Shown here: piece after piece, positions 31,933 to 42,730 of the stretch
How positions within the stretch are numbered: the stretch's first letter is position 1
Layout: every line of letters starts with the position of its first letter
Assembly: GCF_000003195.3 (NCBI RefSeq)
Contig: NC_012870.2
Location: forward strand, 37,664,377-37,728,376
Direction of reading: 5' to 3'
From: Sorghum bicolor
Taxonomy: Eukaryota; Streptophyta; Magnoliopsida; Poales; Poaceae
Length of the DNA stretch: 64,000 bases
Made by a program: the position numbers and the translations under genes
Notes under the pieces: generated by a model
The model's input: only the letters and a program-made list of their open reading frames with translations
Databases searched by the model: none
Told to the model about the DNA's origin: nothing

Positions 31933-34330
31933 AATACCCCCATACTTAGGCTTTTACTCGTCCTCGAGAAAAGGATGGTTAAGAATAATATCTGGGGTAA
32001 ACATTTAAAACATTCTCTTTATAATTGCAGGGTGTTAAAAATTCCACTGTGTACCATAGTCAGGGATGTGTATGGTTAAGTGTAAAGATTCTTTCTTTTC
32101 AATCCTGTCACTTGGAGTTTTTGTATATTTTTGAAAGAAAGTTAGCATACCTTTTTGATCCTCATAGGTTCTCTCAGATCACTCATTATCTTTTATATAT
32201 ATCTCACTAAGGCTGTTTTATTTTGCAAAAATTCTCAAGCATACTTACTTTGGATTTATTGCCTGATCAAAACGGGATCTGAGGAGGGAAATGTCATACT
32301 CTTAGATCAAAGACTTTGGAAATTAAAAACAATGTCAACCCTTGCTAGCATATTGCTTATTAGAGGGACCATGGGCTGTCATTTTTTTTTAAGTGGATAC
32401 CGAGGTACCCCTAATTCTACTTCCGGACACTTGTCCATTTTTTCTGCGAGGTTGTCGAGCACTTGCTTCTTTTTATTTCCTCGAAATATCTTCTATTTTT
32501 GCATAGCCCATGCCTCTAATGCAATAATACTTCGGAAGAGTGAATCTTACTGAAATAATGTCTTGATCTTAGGAGCATGATAAATCTCTCAACAAGGGTC
32601 TAACTCATTTTGAACAAACTCAATACAGAGCAGATAGCTTTTATAATCATATTTAATATTTCAGTTTTATCAGGCATATAAAACACTGAGGATGGTAGCT
32701 AGGAATTTGAACATTTTGAAATAAATTCTCCAAGCAACAATGATATCAAGAATAAGAAACTCATACTCTACCATCACATATTCCATCTTGACTTAAGTAA
32801 CACATGGTTTTAAAAAATGATTTTATACTAATTGCAAGTTTTCAGGAAATATCACAGATTGAGATTAATCATGATTAGAAATATTTTAATCTTTTTATTT
32901 TATCATGTCGGGAACAATATTCTGCATAATCTAAAATATATATATGTGTAGAGTAAAGTGTGCAGAGTGTGTACCTGAATCGTGGAGTGGTGTAGTCGGA
33001 GTGTGTTTAGCATGTCGAGGGATCTCCCCCATACTTGTTTTCTGCTTTCTTGCACAAAAATAAAGTAGAGACACACAATACATAATAATAATACTCTTTA
33101 TTGATCTTGAGGCATTTATTACACAAGGAAGAACAAAATTATTTTTGGCTATTCTCTCCCGGATTAGGAGTAGAATATTTTTGGGTGATTCTAAAGATGG
33201 AAATGTATGGATATATGTGGATGGTACTTCCGGAGTAGAAGTAGCATGTGTGAGTGAACGTGCAAGTGAAACTTGATTTAACCACATGACAAGCTCCTAA
33301 GGGTCTACACAGCTTGACCACACTCAATGCTCATAAGCAGTAAAAAGTAATTGTGTGGCTCGAAGTCTAGCAAGCATGTATATATGGCTGTGGTAGGAAT
33401 TTAAACTCTCATCATACAGGAATTCATCATGCAACATTTTAAAGATTTCCAAAGATAAAATTCTCCAGAATTCTAGCATCTCTAGAAACAGATAAACAGC
33501 AGCTCAACCTTCCCATATCAAGTTTTCATCCCACAAGTTTAGGTCTAGAGCAAGCTTTAAATTATAACAGTTATGTCTAAACTTGAGAGAGAACTTAAAA
33601 TGTGCAAATTAGGCAGAGCAACTATTCATCATTTCCATGCTTGAGTTTTATTTAGATACAGATTAGCATAGCCACTTTATTTATTTATTAAACACACTAA
33701 GCAAAAGACATATATATATATATAAGCATAAAATCTTTATTTGGTTTTTCATAGTTATGTATATTTATATTCTAAAAGAATATAAGTATAGAGATAGATA
33801 GATAGAAATACTTATCGAGATAAATGGGGTGCTCTCCCCCAAGCTGAATTTTGACGTAATTTCTCTTGATGTAGCTAGCAGGTGGCAGAGGTGTATTTGA
33901 AAGTCAGCAGCATTGTGACAGCGATTAGAATATCCTCCGTCTGCCAGTCTTCTTGATTCTTAGATTCTGTGGAGCTCAAATAGACAACAAAGCTTGTGGA
34001 ACTAATTAAGTGTTAGCATAAATATCTAGCCTTTATCATGTTGAGACTCCTTAATAATTATTACTCCCTGTTTTTATATTTTTATTTTATAAAGCAGAAA
34101 AATATTTTTGTTTTATTTTTATGCCACCACAGTGAATGTACTTATGGGTTTTATGCCACTCGTATCCTCACATAGGGCTTACTGTTTTTCACATTTTTAC
34201 TTTCTGTTTAGAACTTAATTAACTAAGTGAACTACTTGAAATAATTGAAAGGGAAAGGATAACTACCAAGTTTACCTCTTGGCAAGGCGTTCGGTGTTTT
34301 TAAGTCCTCCGAACGGGACTCTCCTCCTTC
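31933..34330 (-). other. AthF 3' noncoding region
   Basis: No gene is seen in 2.4 kb. The part next to the LTR is the polypurine tract (inverted AATACCCCCATACTTAGG at 31933). Hairpin-forming strings lie at 32390-32480. A block shared with AthH and AthD2 lies at 33281-33330. Extra purine-tract-like strings lie at 33021-33035 and 33831-33845. Confidence 0.6.
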
Positions 34331-35400
34331 TCAATTATCCTGAGGTTCGTTGGGTGGCGTAGTCGGTACTTCCGGTAGCGCCTCCTCTTCATGTATAGTT
34401 ATCTTCCTTTTCCACACCTGACTTGGTGCTTCGGTCTCCTCTGGATAATTCTGTTTAAACTCAACGTCTTCTGACCTTACAACTTCTCCTTCGTAGTCTG
34501 CCCATCCGTCCTTGATGATTTGCCTCCTCTGGTTGCGGTTGCGTTGTCTTCTTCTTGTCCTGACCTGCTTAGAATCTTCAACTATATAGTTAGAATCATT
34601 AAAGTAATGGCGTACCCTTCTTAGAGGGGAAATACACGTGGACTTCTCCGGTTCCAATGTAGATGATAACTTTGATAGTGTTGAGGAATGGTCTTCCAAG
34701 GATGATGGGTGGATCGTACTCGTCTTCTCCCATGTCAATGTTCTGAAAATCATCTGGAGCTAAATATATATTGGTTGTAGGGGCATGGTTCCATGCAGGA
34801 GCTGATAAGTGACTGCGGCCATTATGTTGACGTTCGATCCGGTGTCGTAGAGTGTTTTCTAAAAAGAGTATCTGTTGGTTGTGCACTCGATGATTGGAAC
34901 ACCAGGGTCGTCCTTCTTGATCAAGAAAGGTGACTTGAGTCAACGATCTTGACCTCCTTGAGCTGCAGTGACCATCTTAGCTGACTCGGTCCACATTTGC
35001 TTGTTCCTGTTCCTCCTGTTGGTCCTCTTCCTTGGTTCATGTCGGGATTGCTCTGAAGTTTATGTAGTCTTGTTCTTGAAGAAAAGTCTCCTTCTTCCCC
35101 TTGATGTAGAGACTGATCTTGGCATCATTAGCGTAGATGACAGCTCTGGTGTTTAGGAATGGCCTCCGTAAGATGATGGGTGCCCTCTCCTCAGTACCAG
35201 TCTCTACCACCACGAAGTTTGCTGGAGCGTACAAGGTACCAACTTGGACACAGAGGTTCTTTAATATTTCCTTTGGGAAACTAAGTGTCTCATCTCCATT
35301 GTGTTTGTGCTCGTAGATCCTGGTTCTTCACTTAATAGAATCTGGGAGTTGTAAAATGCCTTCATGTTTCTCAAAATGTGTCCTGCTCATATGGGCTCTG
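34331..35400 (-). pseudogene. AthF retropepsin-type polyprotein remnant (two modules)
   Basis: Read downward, module 1 is represented only by its C-terminal part (APANFVVVETGTEE, APIILRRPFLNT; open at 35234-35037). About 280 bases that in AthD2 encode the active site (CDFGSSVN) are missing near 35285. Module 2 keeps its active site as LYDTGSNVNIM near 34850-34820, a PPIILGRPFLNT block near 34700, and then a basic tail (RTRRRQRNRNQRRQ) ending at 34331. Stops lie before the active site (SF-stop-K) and earlier (DR-stop-LK), and there is a frameshift within. Retropepsins process Gag-Pol; here no RT or integrase follows. Confidence 0.75.
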
Positions 35401-36573
35401 TTGGTGGAAAACACCAACAGAACCAAAAGTGTATTTGTTCTTTTCTAACCTTAAGCATAGTGAGCAAGACAAAGTTGATGGATCATGAGTGTAGCATTTA
35501 AAACATTTGTTAGATCAGATGGCTCAACCTAATGGAAAGATAATCTATCTATTTTTTTTATCTTCCAAAGATTGAATGTGCAACATATTAGCTTATATGT
35601 TTAGGAGCGTGGGATTACGAAGGTAGTACTAAGAACAAAGATTAAGGGACTAAACATGTTGAATCAGTTAGGTTGGTTAATTTAGAGTTATAAATCATAC
35701 ATGTTTGTCTCTTTATTTATGTGAACGCCAGAACCAAGGAGAAACTTATAAAAGGATAGTCAAGTACCTTAAGATGTTACCTTTGAAGAGTGATGGTACA
35801 GTATCACCTTGTAGAAGCTTTCCTTTCTAGCGGTTGTGCATCGTGTTTGTGGCTCCCTCCATGGATCATCTCTTATGAGCTACATCTTTCTTGTGCAAAT
35901 TGTTAAACTTCATGTGTCACTTTCTTCATCTCCAATGTGAGTTTATCTCAGGACTTCCCAAGTTGATATTGAAAGTTTTCCTGCAGGGGTTAGTCCCACA
36001 AAATATACCAATGTCTACACAAGCAATTTTTAGTTCGATAACCGAACTAGACTCCATGTCTAATCAGATTAAGGAAGGCTGTTTAACCTAAGCACCATGC
36101 TTAATTTAAAAGCCAATAGAAGTATGTGCAGTACTTCCAAACTAACACTTACTAGGATAAACAAAGGTAGCGTGATGGCATTTATAGAGATCTACTTAAG
36201 TGGAGATGAAGTAGTGTGATTAGTATTTAACAAATTGAGCATGTCTCAAAGGTAAGGACAACCAACATAACAACATGGCAAAGGATGTTTTTATGTGAAG
36301 TACTCCCCTAAGCTTGAATTTTGCAAAATTCAAGATTGGATGAATTTAATTCAATGTTGCATGTTGATTGGTTGGGCATACCTTGCGCTTGTCATTCATC
36401 CGGTCTTCTTGCTCCAATCCTAGAAAGGTTAGTGACAAGAATACCCGAAGGAATATTTCTACAATTATCTTTATATGCTCAATACACAAGGTAATGTTGC
36501 AAGTAATTAGAAGTTCATGTTACAATCTGATAAGTGCTTGTTTTAGGACACTAAGCTTGTCCTTGGGAAACCA
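35401..36573 (-). other. AthF internal noncoding region
   Basis: No gene is seen. It contains an inverted repeat CTTGAATTTTGCAAAATTCAAG (36313-36334) next to a purine-tract-like string (inverted TACTCCCCTAAGCTT at 36301-36315). Confidence 0.55.
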
Positions 36574-37386
36574 TCAATTAACTCGACGAGATCTGCAATA
36601 TTTATTATAAACATATGCATCGACAACCGCTCTTTTAAAGTTTTTATAAATAGAAAAGAAGAGCGGGTTGGAGATCTCAAATGTGGTGATAGCACATGAA
36701 TTTTTAATGCCCTCTAGCCATTGATGTTGCTCTTCTCGATCCTCCTTATGCATGGGATGTCTAGAGAGATTCATAGGATTATCGGGAGGTTCAAGAGAAA
36801 GAGCATAGTAGAGATTATTAGGCTCAAGGATGGGTTGGATAGCCGAATCACGGGATTGGAAAATTTGGAAATCGGCTATTGAAACTTCCTCTCCTTGTAT
36901 GGGAGATGATTCCTTCTCTATCTCTATGATTTTTCTATGAAGACTAGTACAAGAAGGATATCCATGAATGAAGACATACCTTCCGTTACTAACTGATAAA
37001 GAAAGAAGGACTCTACCAAAGGTTATATGATTAAGACCAATGTGAAAATATCTAAGAAAAACATGGTCTTGCAAGGCTAGGTCTAAACCAGAATTTATAG
37101 AAAGATTAACAGATTCCCTAGGTGTAGCTAAAAGTGCATTATCTTCTTGATTAAAAGATAGGACCTCGGCTATAGAAAAGGGTTGGTTTTGACCTATTGC
37201 AATCAACTCCGGACACAGATCATAATTAGGGGCAGGACGTGTTGACTCCCATGGTCTATGGCTGGTCTCCGAAGGTGCAAAGAATTTAATAATAGTTATG
37301 GAATTTGAGTTATCCATAAAGATAAAAATAAAAAGATAAAAGAATAAAAGTATAAAAGTATAATACAAGATAATAGCAAGACTCAA
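36574..37386 (-). CDS. AthF ORF at the gag position, function unknown
   Basis: An open frame of 270 codons, the first ORF after the primer site. If it starts at 37386, residues 3-23 are strongly hydrophobic. I prefer the second Met (37317, MDNSNSITIIKF), which gives a soluble 247-residue protein, because the first lies only 25 bases from the primer site. Visible features are DLCPELIAIGQNQPFS, then a Leu-rich middle, and the C-terminal FEISNPLFFSIYKNFKRAVV. The last motif is also encoded near 55300-55370 and 51720-51790 in AthD2. I see no Gag fold signature and no zinc knuckle. It may be a Gag-like particle protein by position only. Confidence 0.5.
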   Translation of the reverse strand: MSLAIILYYTFILLFFYLFIFIFMDNSNSITIIKFFAPSETSHRPWESTRPAPNYDLCPELIAIGQNQPFSIAEVLSFNQEDNALLATPRESVNLSINSGLDLALQDHVFLRYFHIGLNHITFGRVLLSLSVSNGRYVFIHGYPSCTSLHRKIIEIEKESSPIQGEEVSIADFQIFQSRDSAIQPILEPNNLYYALSLEPPDNPMNLSRHPMHKEDREEQHQWLEGIKNSCAITTFEISNPLFFSIYKNFKRAVVDAYVYNKYCRSRRVN

Positions 37387-37410
37387 AGTTATCTCAGCAA
37401 ACCGTCTTTC

Positions 37411-37428
37411 TCCCCGGCAACGGCGCCA
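37411..37428 (-). other. AthF primer-binding site, tRNA-Asp type
   Basis: On the minus strand it reads TGGCGCCGTTGCCGGGGA, the standard site of Athila and related elements complementary to the 3' end of tRNA-Asp. It lies eight bases from the right LTR, fixing the element's orientation as minus. Confidence 0.9.
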
Positions 37429-37436
37429 GAAATGCT

Positions 37437-38670
37437 TGTTGATATTTGGTAACGCAATAAGGAATGATCCGCAAGCGCACGGATATCGGTGAGCATTTCA
37501 CCCGGGAGGTTTTCCAGAGTATCGTATTTATATTTTTACCACTGGGAGAAAGGGTGCATCTGACTAACCAAATCTATTGCTACTATCCCTTTAGGCACAA
37601 AGAATGTCTTTCGATGTGAGTGATAAATAGAGAAGACTGCAACCGTAGTCTCCTTCTAACCTTGGTAAGGATGATCTACTGTTCTAATGGGGAGGCTAAC
37701 GGAATCTAGACACCACAAAGGATGTTCAACCCGCACCTATAAACCCTATCCTTCCTGCTAACGAGATGTGATCTACAAAGGTAGCTCGGAAATGTCACGT
37801 TCCTCACTACTACCACGGTCCAGCTAGTCAGGGAATATCTATGAGTACCCCAGCCTAAACACCACGTTTACGCCAGCAATGATTACTCTAAACTCTACGC
37901 GAAGAGATTAAAGTAAACTCATAAACCATAAGAACAATAAAACAAGAACTTACTAGAATTTAGAAGTCGAATTACTGAAGAATCCTAGGAGCAAGCTTCG
38001 GGTTAGGAGAACTTGATCCCGCAGGTACAAGCTTGGAGTAGACACCGACAGGCCGGGCTTCCTCCACTCTACACCTCCACTCTATCTCTCTCAATCTAGT
38101 AGAAACTAGAAGATCTATTTCTACCTTACATTGATTGCTAAGCCTAAAAAGAAATATTAATTAGAGAAGACGTTTTCCTTCGAGGGCACCCCTCAGTCTC
38201 TATGATAATTTCTTCATGTCTTCCAGGGGCCAGGGGAGCCTCGCTTATATAGTCCTCCCCTTCTATGCGTTTTTGGGTCGATAGCCGAGGTGGTACTATG
38301 TTTTTCTTGATCCAATAGGTCGGTGGAATATCCCGAGCGAAGGAGTCCTGAATTGACTCCAGCAAGGGGGCGGGCGCCCAGGCTACCAGGGCGGGCGCCC
38401 TGGGCCTGGCCCAGCTTCGCCTCCGCTTCGGTCTCGTGGCTTCTGGAGTCTTCTAGATGATGTAAAATTACGCGGTGCGTTGATATCTCTATGTAATCCC
38501 GACATGTGGGCCTTTCTTCCTTATTTCCTGATAACCCCCTGCAGAAATAGATAAACAACAAAACTCGTGGAATTCTGTCAGATCAAACCCTAATTCTAGG
38601 TGATGGTTGCATATTGGTCCTTTCTCATGTTTATTTGATAATTAAAATTGATACTTAAGAACCGTCAACA
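37437..38670 (-). repeat. AthF 5' LTR (right copy)
   Basis: 1234 bases, nearly identical to 30698-31932. It has the same TATATAAG promoter on the minus strand and the same paired palindromes near 38367-38400. Confidence 0.92.
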
Positions 38671-38675
38671 ATAAA
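38671..38675. other. AthF target-site duplication, right
   Basis: ATAAA, identical to 30693-30697. It is also the continuation of the AthH LTR. Confidence 0.88.
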
Positions 38676-38791
38676 CACCAAAGCTCGTGGAATTCTATCA
38701 GATAAAACCCTAATTCTAGATGTTTGTTTCATATTGATCCTTTTTTCATGTTTATTTGATTATTAATTTTAGTACTTAAGGACCGTCAACA
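38671..38791 (-). repeat. AthH LTR, right part
   Basis: It continues the interrupted LTR (CACCAAAGCTCGTGGAATTC...) and ends ACCGTCAACA at 38791, like AthD and AthF. Confidence 0.8.
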
Positions 38792-40340
38792 AACTCCCCC
38801 AAGCTTACCCTTTGCTCGTCCCTGAGCAAATAGCTAAACTCAGACGAATCAGGAGTTGCTTCGATGTTTTCTATCCTGAGAGGCACACATGCTTTTATAA
38901 AAATTCTTCCAGATTAGAGTGAAGTGTTATGGAGTCTAGTACCTGCACTTAAGTCTTAAGTAATTGAAAGAAAAAATAATTAAGTCAAGCACTATCCCTC
39001 CTGCTATACTTCACCTTTGTTCCAGAGTTTTTCATAAGTTTTCAAAATAAAACTCAGAGTTCCCAGCAATGATTCTCTCAAGTCTCTCTATATGTGGTAT
39101 TTGTGGATCCTTACCAAAATATCACTTACCTATAGCTAATGGAATATTTAAGTGGAGCTCATAGGAGTGAAAAACAGCTCATACATATGTTGTCTAATCG
39201 AGCCATGGATCCAAAGGAACTCAGTATATAATTAAATCAAGATGTGCATGTGTGATGGAGTAAATGATAGTGATAGTAAAAATGTATAAGTGATAATAAA
39301 ACTTAGTTCTCATTGCTCCTTATATTGCTATCTCTCCTGCTCTTTGATCTTTGCTTTAGGAGAACATGGGCTATCTTTTTCTTTTCTGTTTTTTTCAGGT
39401 GGGTAGTAGATACCCCTAATTCTACTGTCGGACACTTGTCCATTTTTTCCGCTCACGTGGGCATCTTTGGACCCCTAATTCTACTTCGGACACTTGTCCA
39501 TTTTTACCTCTCATCTCACTCTTTTTTCTTTCTTTTTCCGAGGTTCCGGGCACTTGCCCCTTTTTATTTCCTCGCATATTTTTGCATAATCCATGCCTCT
39601 TCTACATTGAATCTTTTTAGAGAGAGAGAATAACAATACTTGGGACAGTGAGTGATACTATTTTTAGCAATTTTAATGAATGGTGATGGATGGTGTAGTA
39701 GATGTGTGCAAGTGAATAACTTAATTTAATCACATGAAAAGCTCCTAAGGATCTACACAGCTCGATCAAACTCAATGTAAATATAGTAAAAGATGTTATA
39801 GCAAGTATGGCTGTGGTAGGTAGTTTGTTATGCTAGGAACTCATCATGTGATTTGTAAGTTTAAAAATAAATCTCCAGAACTTAGTGTAGAAGGAACAAG
39901 ATAAACAGCAGCTCAAACTTTATATCTTACCCTTCTTATACCTAGACTTTAGTTTTATGCTTCCCATACATAGTAAATTTAGTTTTGGTAATTCCTGGAA
40001 GAACTCTAATATAAAATCTAGGTACTTGAAAGTAAGCAAACAGAGCAACTGTTCATCATTTCCATCATGCATCTTTTTGGTCTTTTTATTTTTCGAGAGA
40101 TTAAACTTAGCAAGAAAATAAAGCACACTTATCTACACACTCTTTTTATTTTGTTTTCATGTTTACAAAATGCAGTAAATTGAAGCAAGAAAATATTTAT
40201 TAGGTTTTCTAGGTTTTCCCTTTTAAGATAAAAATACTAAAATAGAAAAGAATAAATAAGAAGAGCAAATAAAAACTTACTTGATAAATTGGGGAGGAAC
40301 TCTCCAAAACTGGATGTTGATGTCGGCCTTACCCAAGGTT
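38792..40340 (-). other. AthH 3' noncoding region
   Basis: No gene is seen. It begins with the polypurine tract (inverted AACTCCCCCAAGCTTA). Hairpin strings lie at 39395-39580, including GGACACTTGTCC twice and GGGCACTTGCCC once. The shared block GCTCCTAAGGATCTACACAG lies at about 39740-39760. Confidence 0.6.
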
Positions 40341-41662
40341 CTAGAACCGCATCATGGTTGTGATGTAGTCGTTCATTGTTGTTGTATATTGTCTCAGCTC
40401 TTGTACTGCAGCGGCATGGTCCTGGTTCCATTTTTGTTGCTCTTCCAGGAGTCGTCCATGTTCTGCTTGCATGTTCTGGATGTCGAGGAGAGTGTTGTCG
40501 GTACGAGTGAAGAAAGCACCGGCCTCTTGATAGTAGTCATTCGTGAAAGCGTAGGAGGCATCTGAGTATCGTCCTGCATCAAATTGGGGCGGAGGTCTGG
40601 ATCCTGAAGCTCCATATGGATCAGTGGAGTACCTACCCGTATGGAAAGGCGGGTTTGTCCACTGGTGGTCTTGGCTCTCCGGCCATGTCTCCTCTGTTGG
40701 CTCTTGTGGTTGCGCATGTCGAACCCATGGGTCTCGAAGGACTAAGGGGTTGTAATCGCAATAATGCAGGTGTGCTGCTTCTTCTGGTCCGAGATCAGCT
40801 CCATACCAGCTGCGTTCTCGATGGGTGGTTATCCATTCAGATGCCACTCGTAGTGGAGCTCTCTGATTCACTGGTGTTGCTGCAATCTCAATCAAAAAGT
40901 TTTGAACAACGTAGAGGCCAAGGTTCAGGTTAGGTAACCGAATCTTGCCTCTATCATCATATAGCATATATATTATATTCCCCTCTTTCTTTAAAATCCG
41001 AGCCTGTCTAAATGTGTCATAGCCATGATAAATTCTTAACTCATCTATGAAGTCCAATGATGAGTTTTCTAGTAAATGAAGGTTAGAGGCTAGACGAGTG
41101 ATAAGTGAAGTGCATCCTACTGGTCCCTGTAGACTAGGTACACTAAGCCAATGAGAAACTAAAAGTGTAACAGGTGAAGTAGGTACTTTATTAATAGCAA
41201 CATATAAAAATTATAAATCTCCTACTCTTACTTTCCTAATATCATGACGATAGAAAAGATTGGACCCAAGCCATTCGTGGAACATCCTAAGAGTGGGGTG
41301 TTCCATGTCACTGGTTCGGGCTTGACTATAAAAATTATCTCTAGATATTTCTCTCCAAAACTGGTGTCTCTCAAAATTAGGTTGGTCGGAGTCAATGTTC
41401 AGGATGCATCTTGAAGAGAAACCAAGATGGTCGCTCAGCTCTCTCCAAGACAACATAATCTCCTGTTTGAACATCCGAAAAAAAATTCCCCCCTCATAAT
41501 ATTGTAAGGTGCAAAGAAATTCGAGGGTGAGAAGACGAGAACCCAGCTCAGTTATATTCCAAAAATTTGTCCAACCTATCATTTGGAAAATTAAGTCAAA
41601 TTCAGTGTCCATACGTGTTTCTTGTAGTAAGATTGGATCGAGAGTAGGGGTGTGAATAAAAT
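40341..41662 (-). pseudogene. AthH ATHILA ORF1-like gene, one stop, 5' end cut by TatC
   Basis: From 41662 down, the frame encodes the domain known as Arabidopsis retrotransposon ORF-1 (ATHILA, PF03078-type): GWTNFWNITELGSRLLTLEF, LSDHLGFSSRCIL, HPTLRMFHEWLG, YRHDIRKVRVGDL. One TAA at 41213-41211 interrupts it. The same frame then continues to 40341 through NLGLYVVQNF, a Pro/Tyr-rich stretch and a C-terminal helical part (MQAEHGRLLEEQQKWNQDHA). In Athila elements this ORF lies between pol and the 3' LTR and its role is unknown. Here the order ORF, noncoding, purine tract, LTR agrees. The N-terminus is lost at the TatC insertion. Confidence 0.75.
41658..41662. other. Presumed TatC target site
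   Basis: AAAAT directly precedes the TatC LTR. The partner copy should follow the 5' LTR outside the window. Confidence 0.4.
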
Positions 41663-42710
41663 TGTCGGTGTTTTCCCCACGGGGGGTCACACCAACGAGT
41701 GAATTTGTATGCGTGCTTCCCTTTCCCAGATGGTGATTCAAAAAGACACAAGGATTTATCCTGGTTCGGGCAAGAGAAGGCCCTACGTCCAGCGGGGGTG
41801 GGGAGTCTGTATTATCTTGCACCTATGTGCTTGTACAGGGGCGAATACAAGTGTGTATGAACTAGGATGGAGTATGGAGACTCCTCTACGTGTGGCTCTT
41901 GTGTGTCCTTCCGTGTTCACTCCCCGGTCTCCCCTTTTATAGTTCCAAGGAGAGGCCTAGGGTACATGTATAGGTGACAGACTAGAGGTCGATAGAGGCA
42001 TGGCACGCTGACCTACTCGAGGCCTCCGTACCGGCGTGGTCTCGAGCCGTCCCATCCTGATAGCTTGATGATGATCACGCGTGCCCTTATATCCTGCTCC
42101 GTACGCCGTCTCGGGCCGGTTTATCCGTGGCACACCTGTACGTCGCAGCGGCTGATACGTCAGAGTGGTGGCAGTGCCGTCAGTCGACGCCTAACCCTTT
42201 CCAAGGAAGGAAATAGGTCTGGTCGAGGGTCGGACGCCATGTAGCGTCTTGCTATCCAGAGCATTGACTTTTGGGGCCTCGAGGGGGTCCTGACTAGACG
42301 TTCCATCCCGGCTTCCCGCGTCCTGACATGCTCTGGGTCATTTGGTGGGGAAGGCTGCAAAAAGAATGACGGGACGGGTGCCTGTTCCCCATCACGCTTC
42401 CAGTGACCAGCGTGTTAGGTGGGAAAGCAACAAGCGCATGAAATGCCCTGGTTCTCGTGCGCGCGTCAGGCGGCAGGCGATGTCCTTGCGCTCAACGCCT
42501 CCTGGTTCGCTCGAGCCTGTTTCCGTATTCGATGGTAGTTGACGCTCGACCCCTGAGTGGTTCGCTCGACGCCTTTTCCGTCTCCGAGGCTGCAGCCGTC
42601 GATGACTGTATGTATGGCTGATTAGAACATCGAGTTGAGGGCCTCGATCTGAGTAAGGTTAATCTCGTTATGTGCATTAGTTAGGATACCCCTTAGTGAT
42701 ACCCTCGATA
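41663..42710 (-). repeat. TatC 3' LTR
   Basis: 1048 bases; on the plus strand it begins TGTCGGTGTTTTCCCC and ends CCCTCGATA (the last CA changed to TA). It aligns inverted with the TatA LTR. TATAAAAG lies on minus at 41941-41934. Confidence 0.87.
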
Positions 42711-42730
42711 GTAGCCCCCGAGTCTCCATT
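42711..42730 (-). other. TatC polypurine tract
   Basis: On the minus strand AATGGAGACTCGGGGGCTAC abuts the LTR, matching TatA. Confidence 0.65.

Larger units (their letters stand above)
30698..38670 (-). mobile_element. AthF: nonautonomous Athila-like LTR element
   Basis: LTRs of 1235 and 1234 bases (30698-31932 and 37437-38670) with ATAAA duplications enclose 5.5 kb. Orientation is minus: a perfect tRNA-Asp-type primer site abuts the right LTR and a purine tract abuts the left LTR. By eye the LTRs differ at only about nine positions, so this is the youngest insertion in the window. The internal region has one uncharacterised ORF, remnants of two retropepsin modules, and no RT, RNase H or integrase. 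Confidence 0.92.
29377..41662 (-). mobile_element. AthH: Athila-like element hosting AthF and TatC
   Basis: An LTR (29377-30697 and 38671-38791, split by AthF) is followed on the right by a polypurine tract (inverted; CCCCCAAGCTT near 38795), a conserved noncoding 3' region and an ATHILA ORF1-like gene (41662-40341, minus). This gives a minus-strand element whose 3' end is on the left. TatC interrupts it at 41663, and the rest should continue beyond TatC, right of the window. Confidence 0.65.

Noticed and set aside
37317..37386. Hydrophobic N-terminus of the AthF ORF as a true membrane segment
   Set aside because: The first Met is only 25 bases from the primer site and the hydrophobic run reads from AT-rich leader. 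A second Met at 37317 gives a more plausible start.
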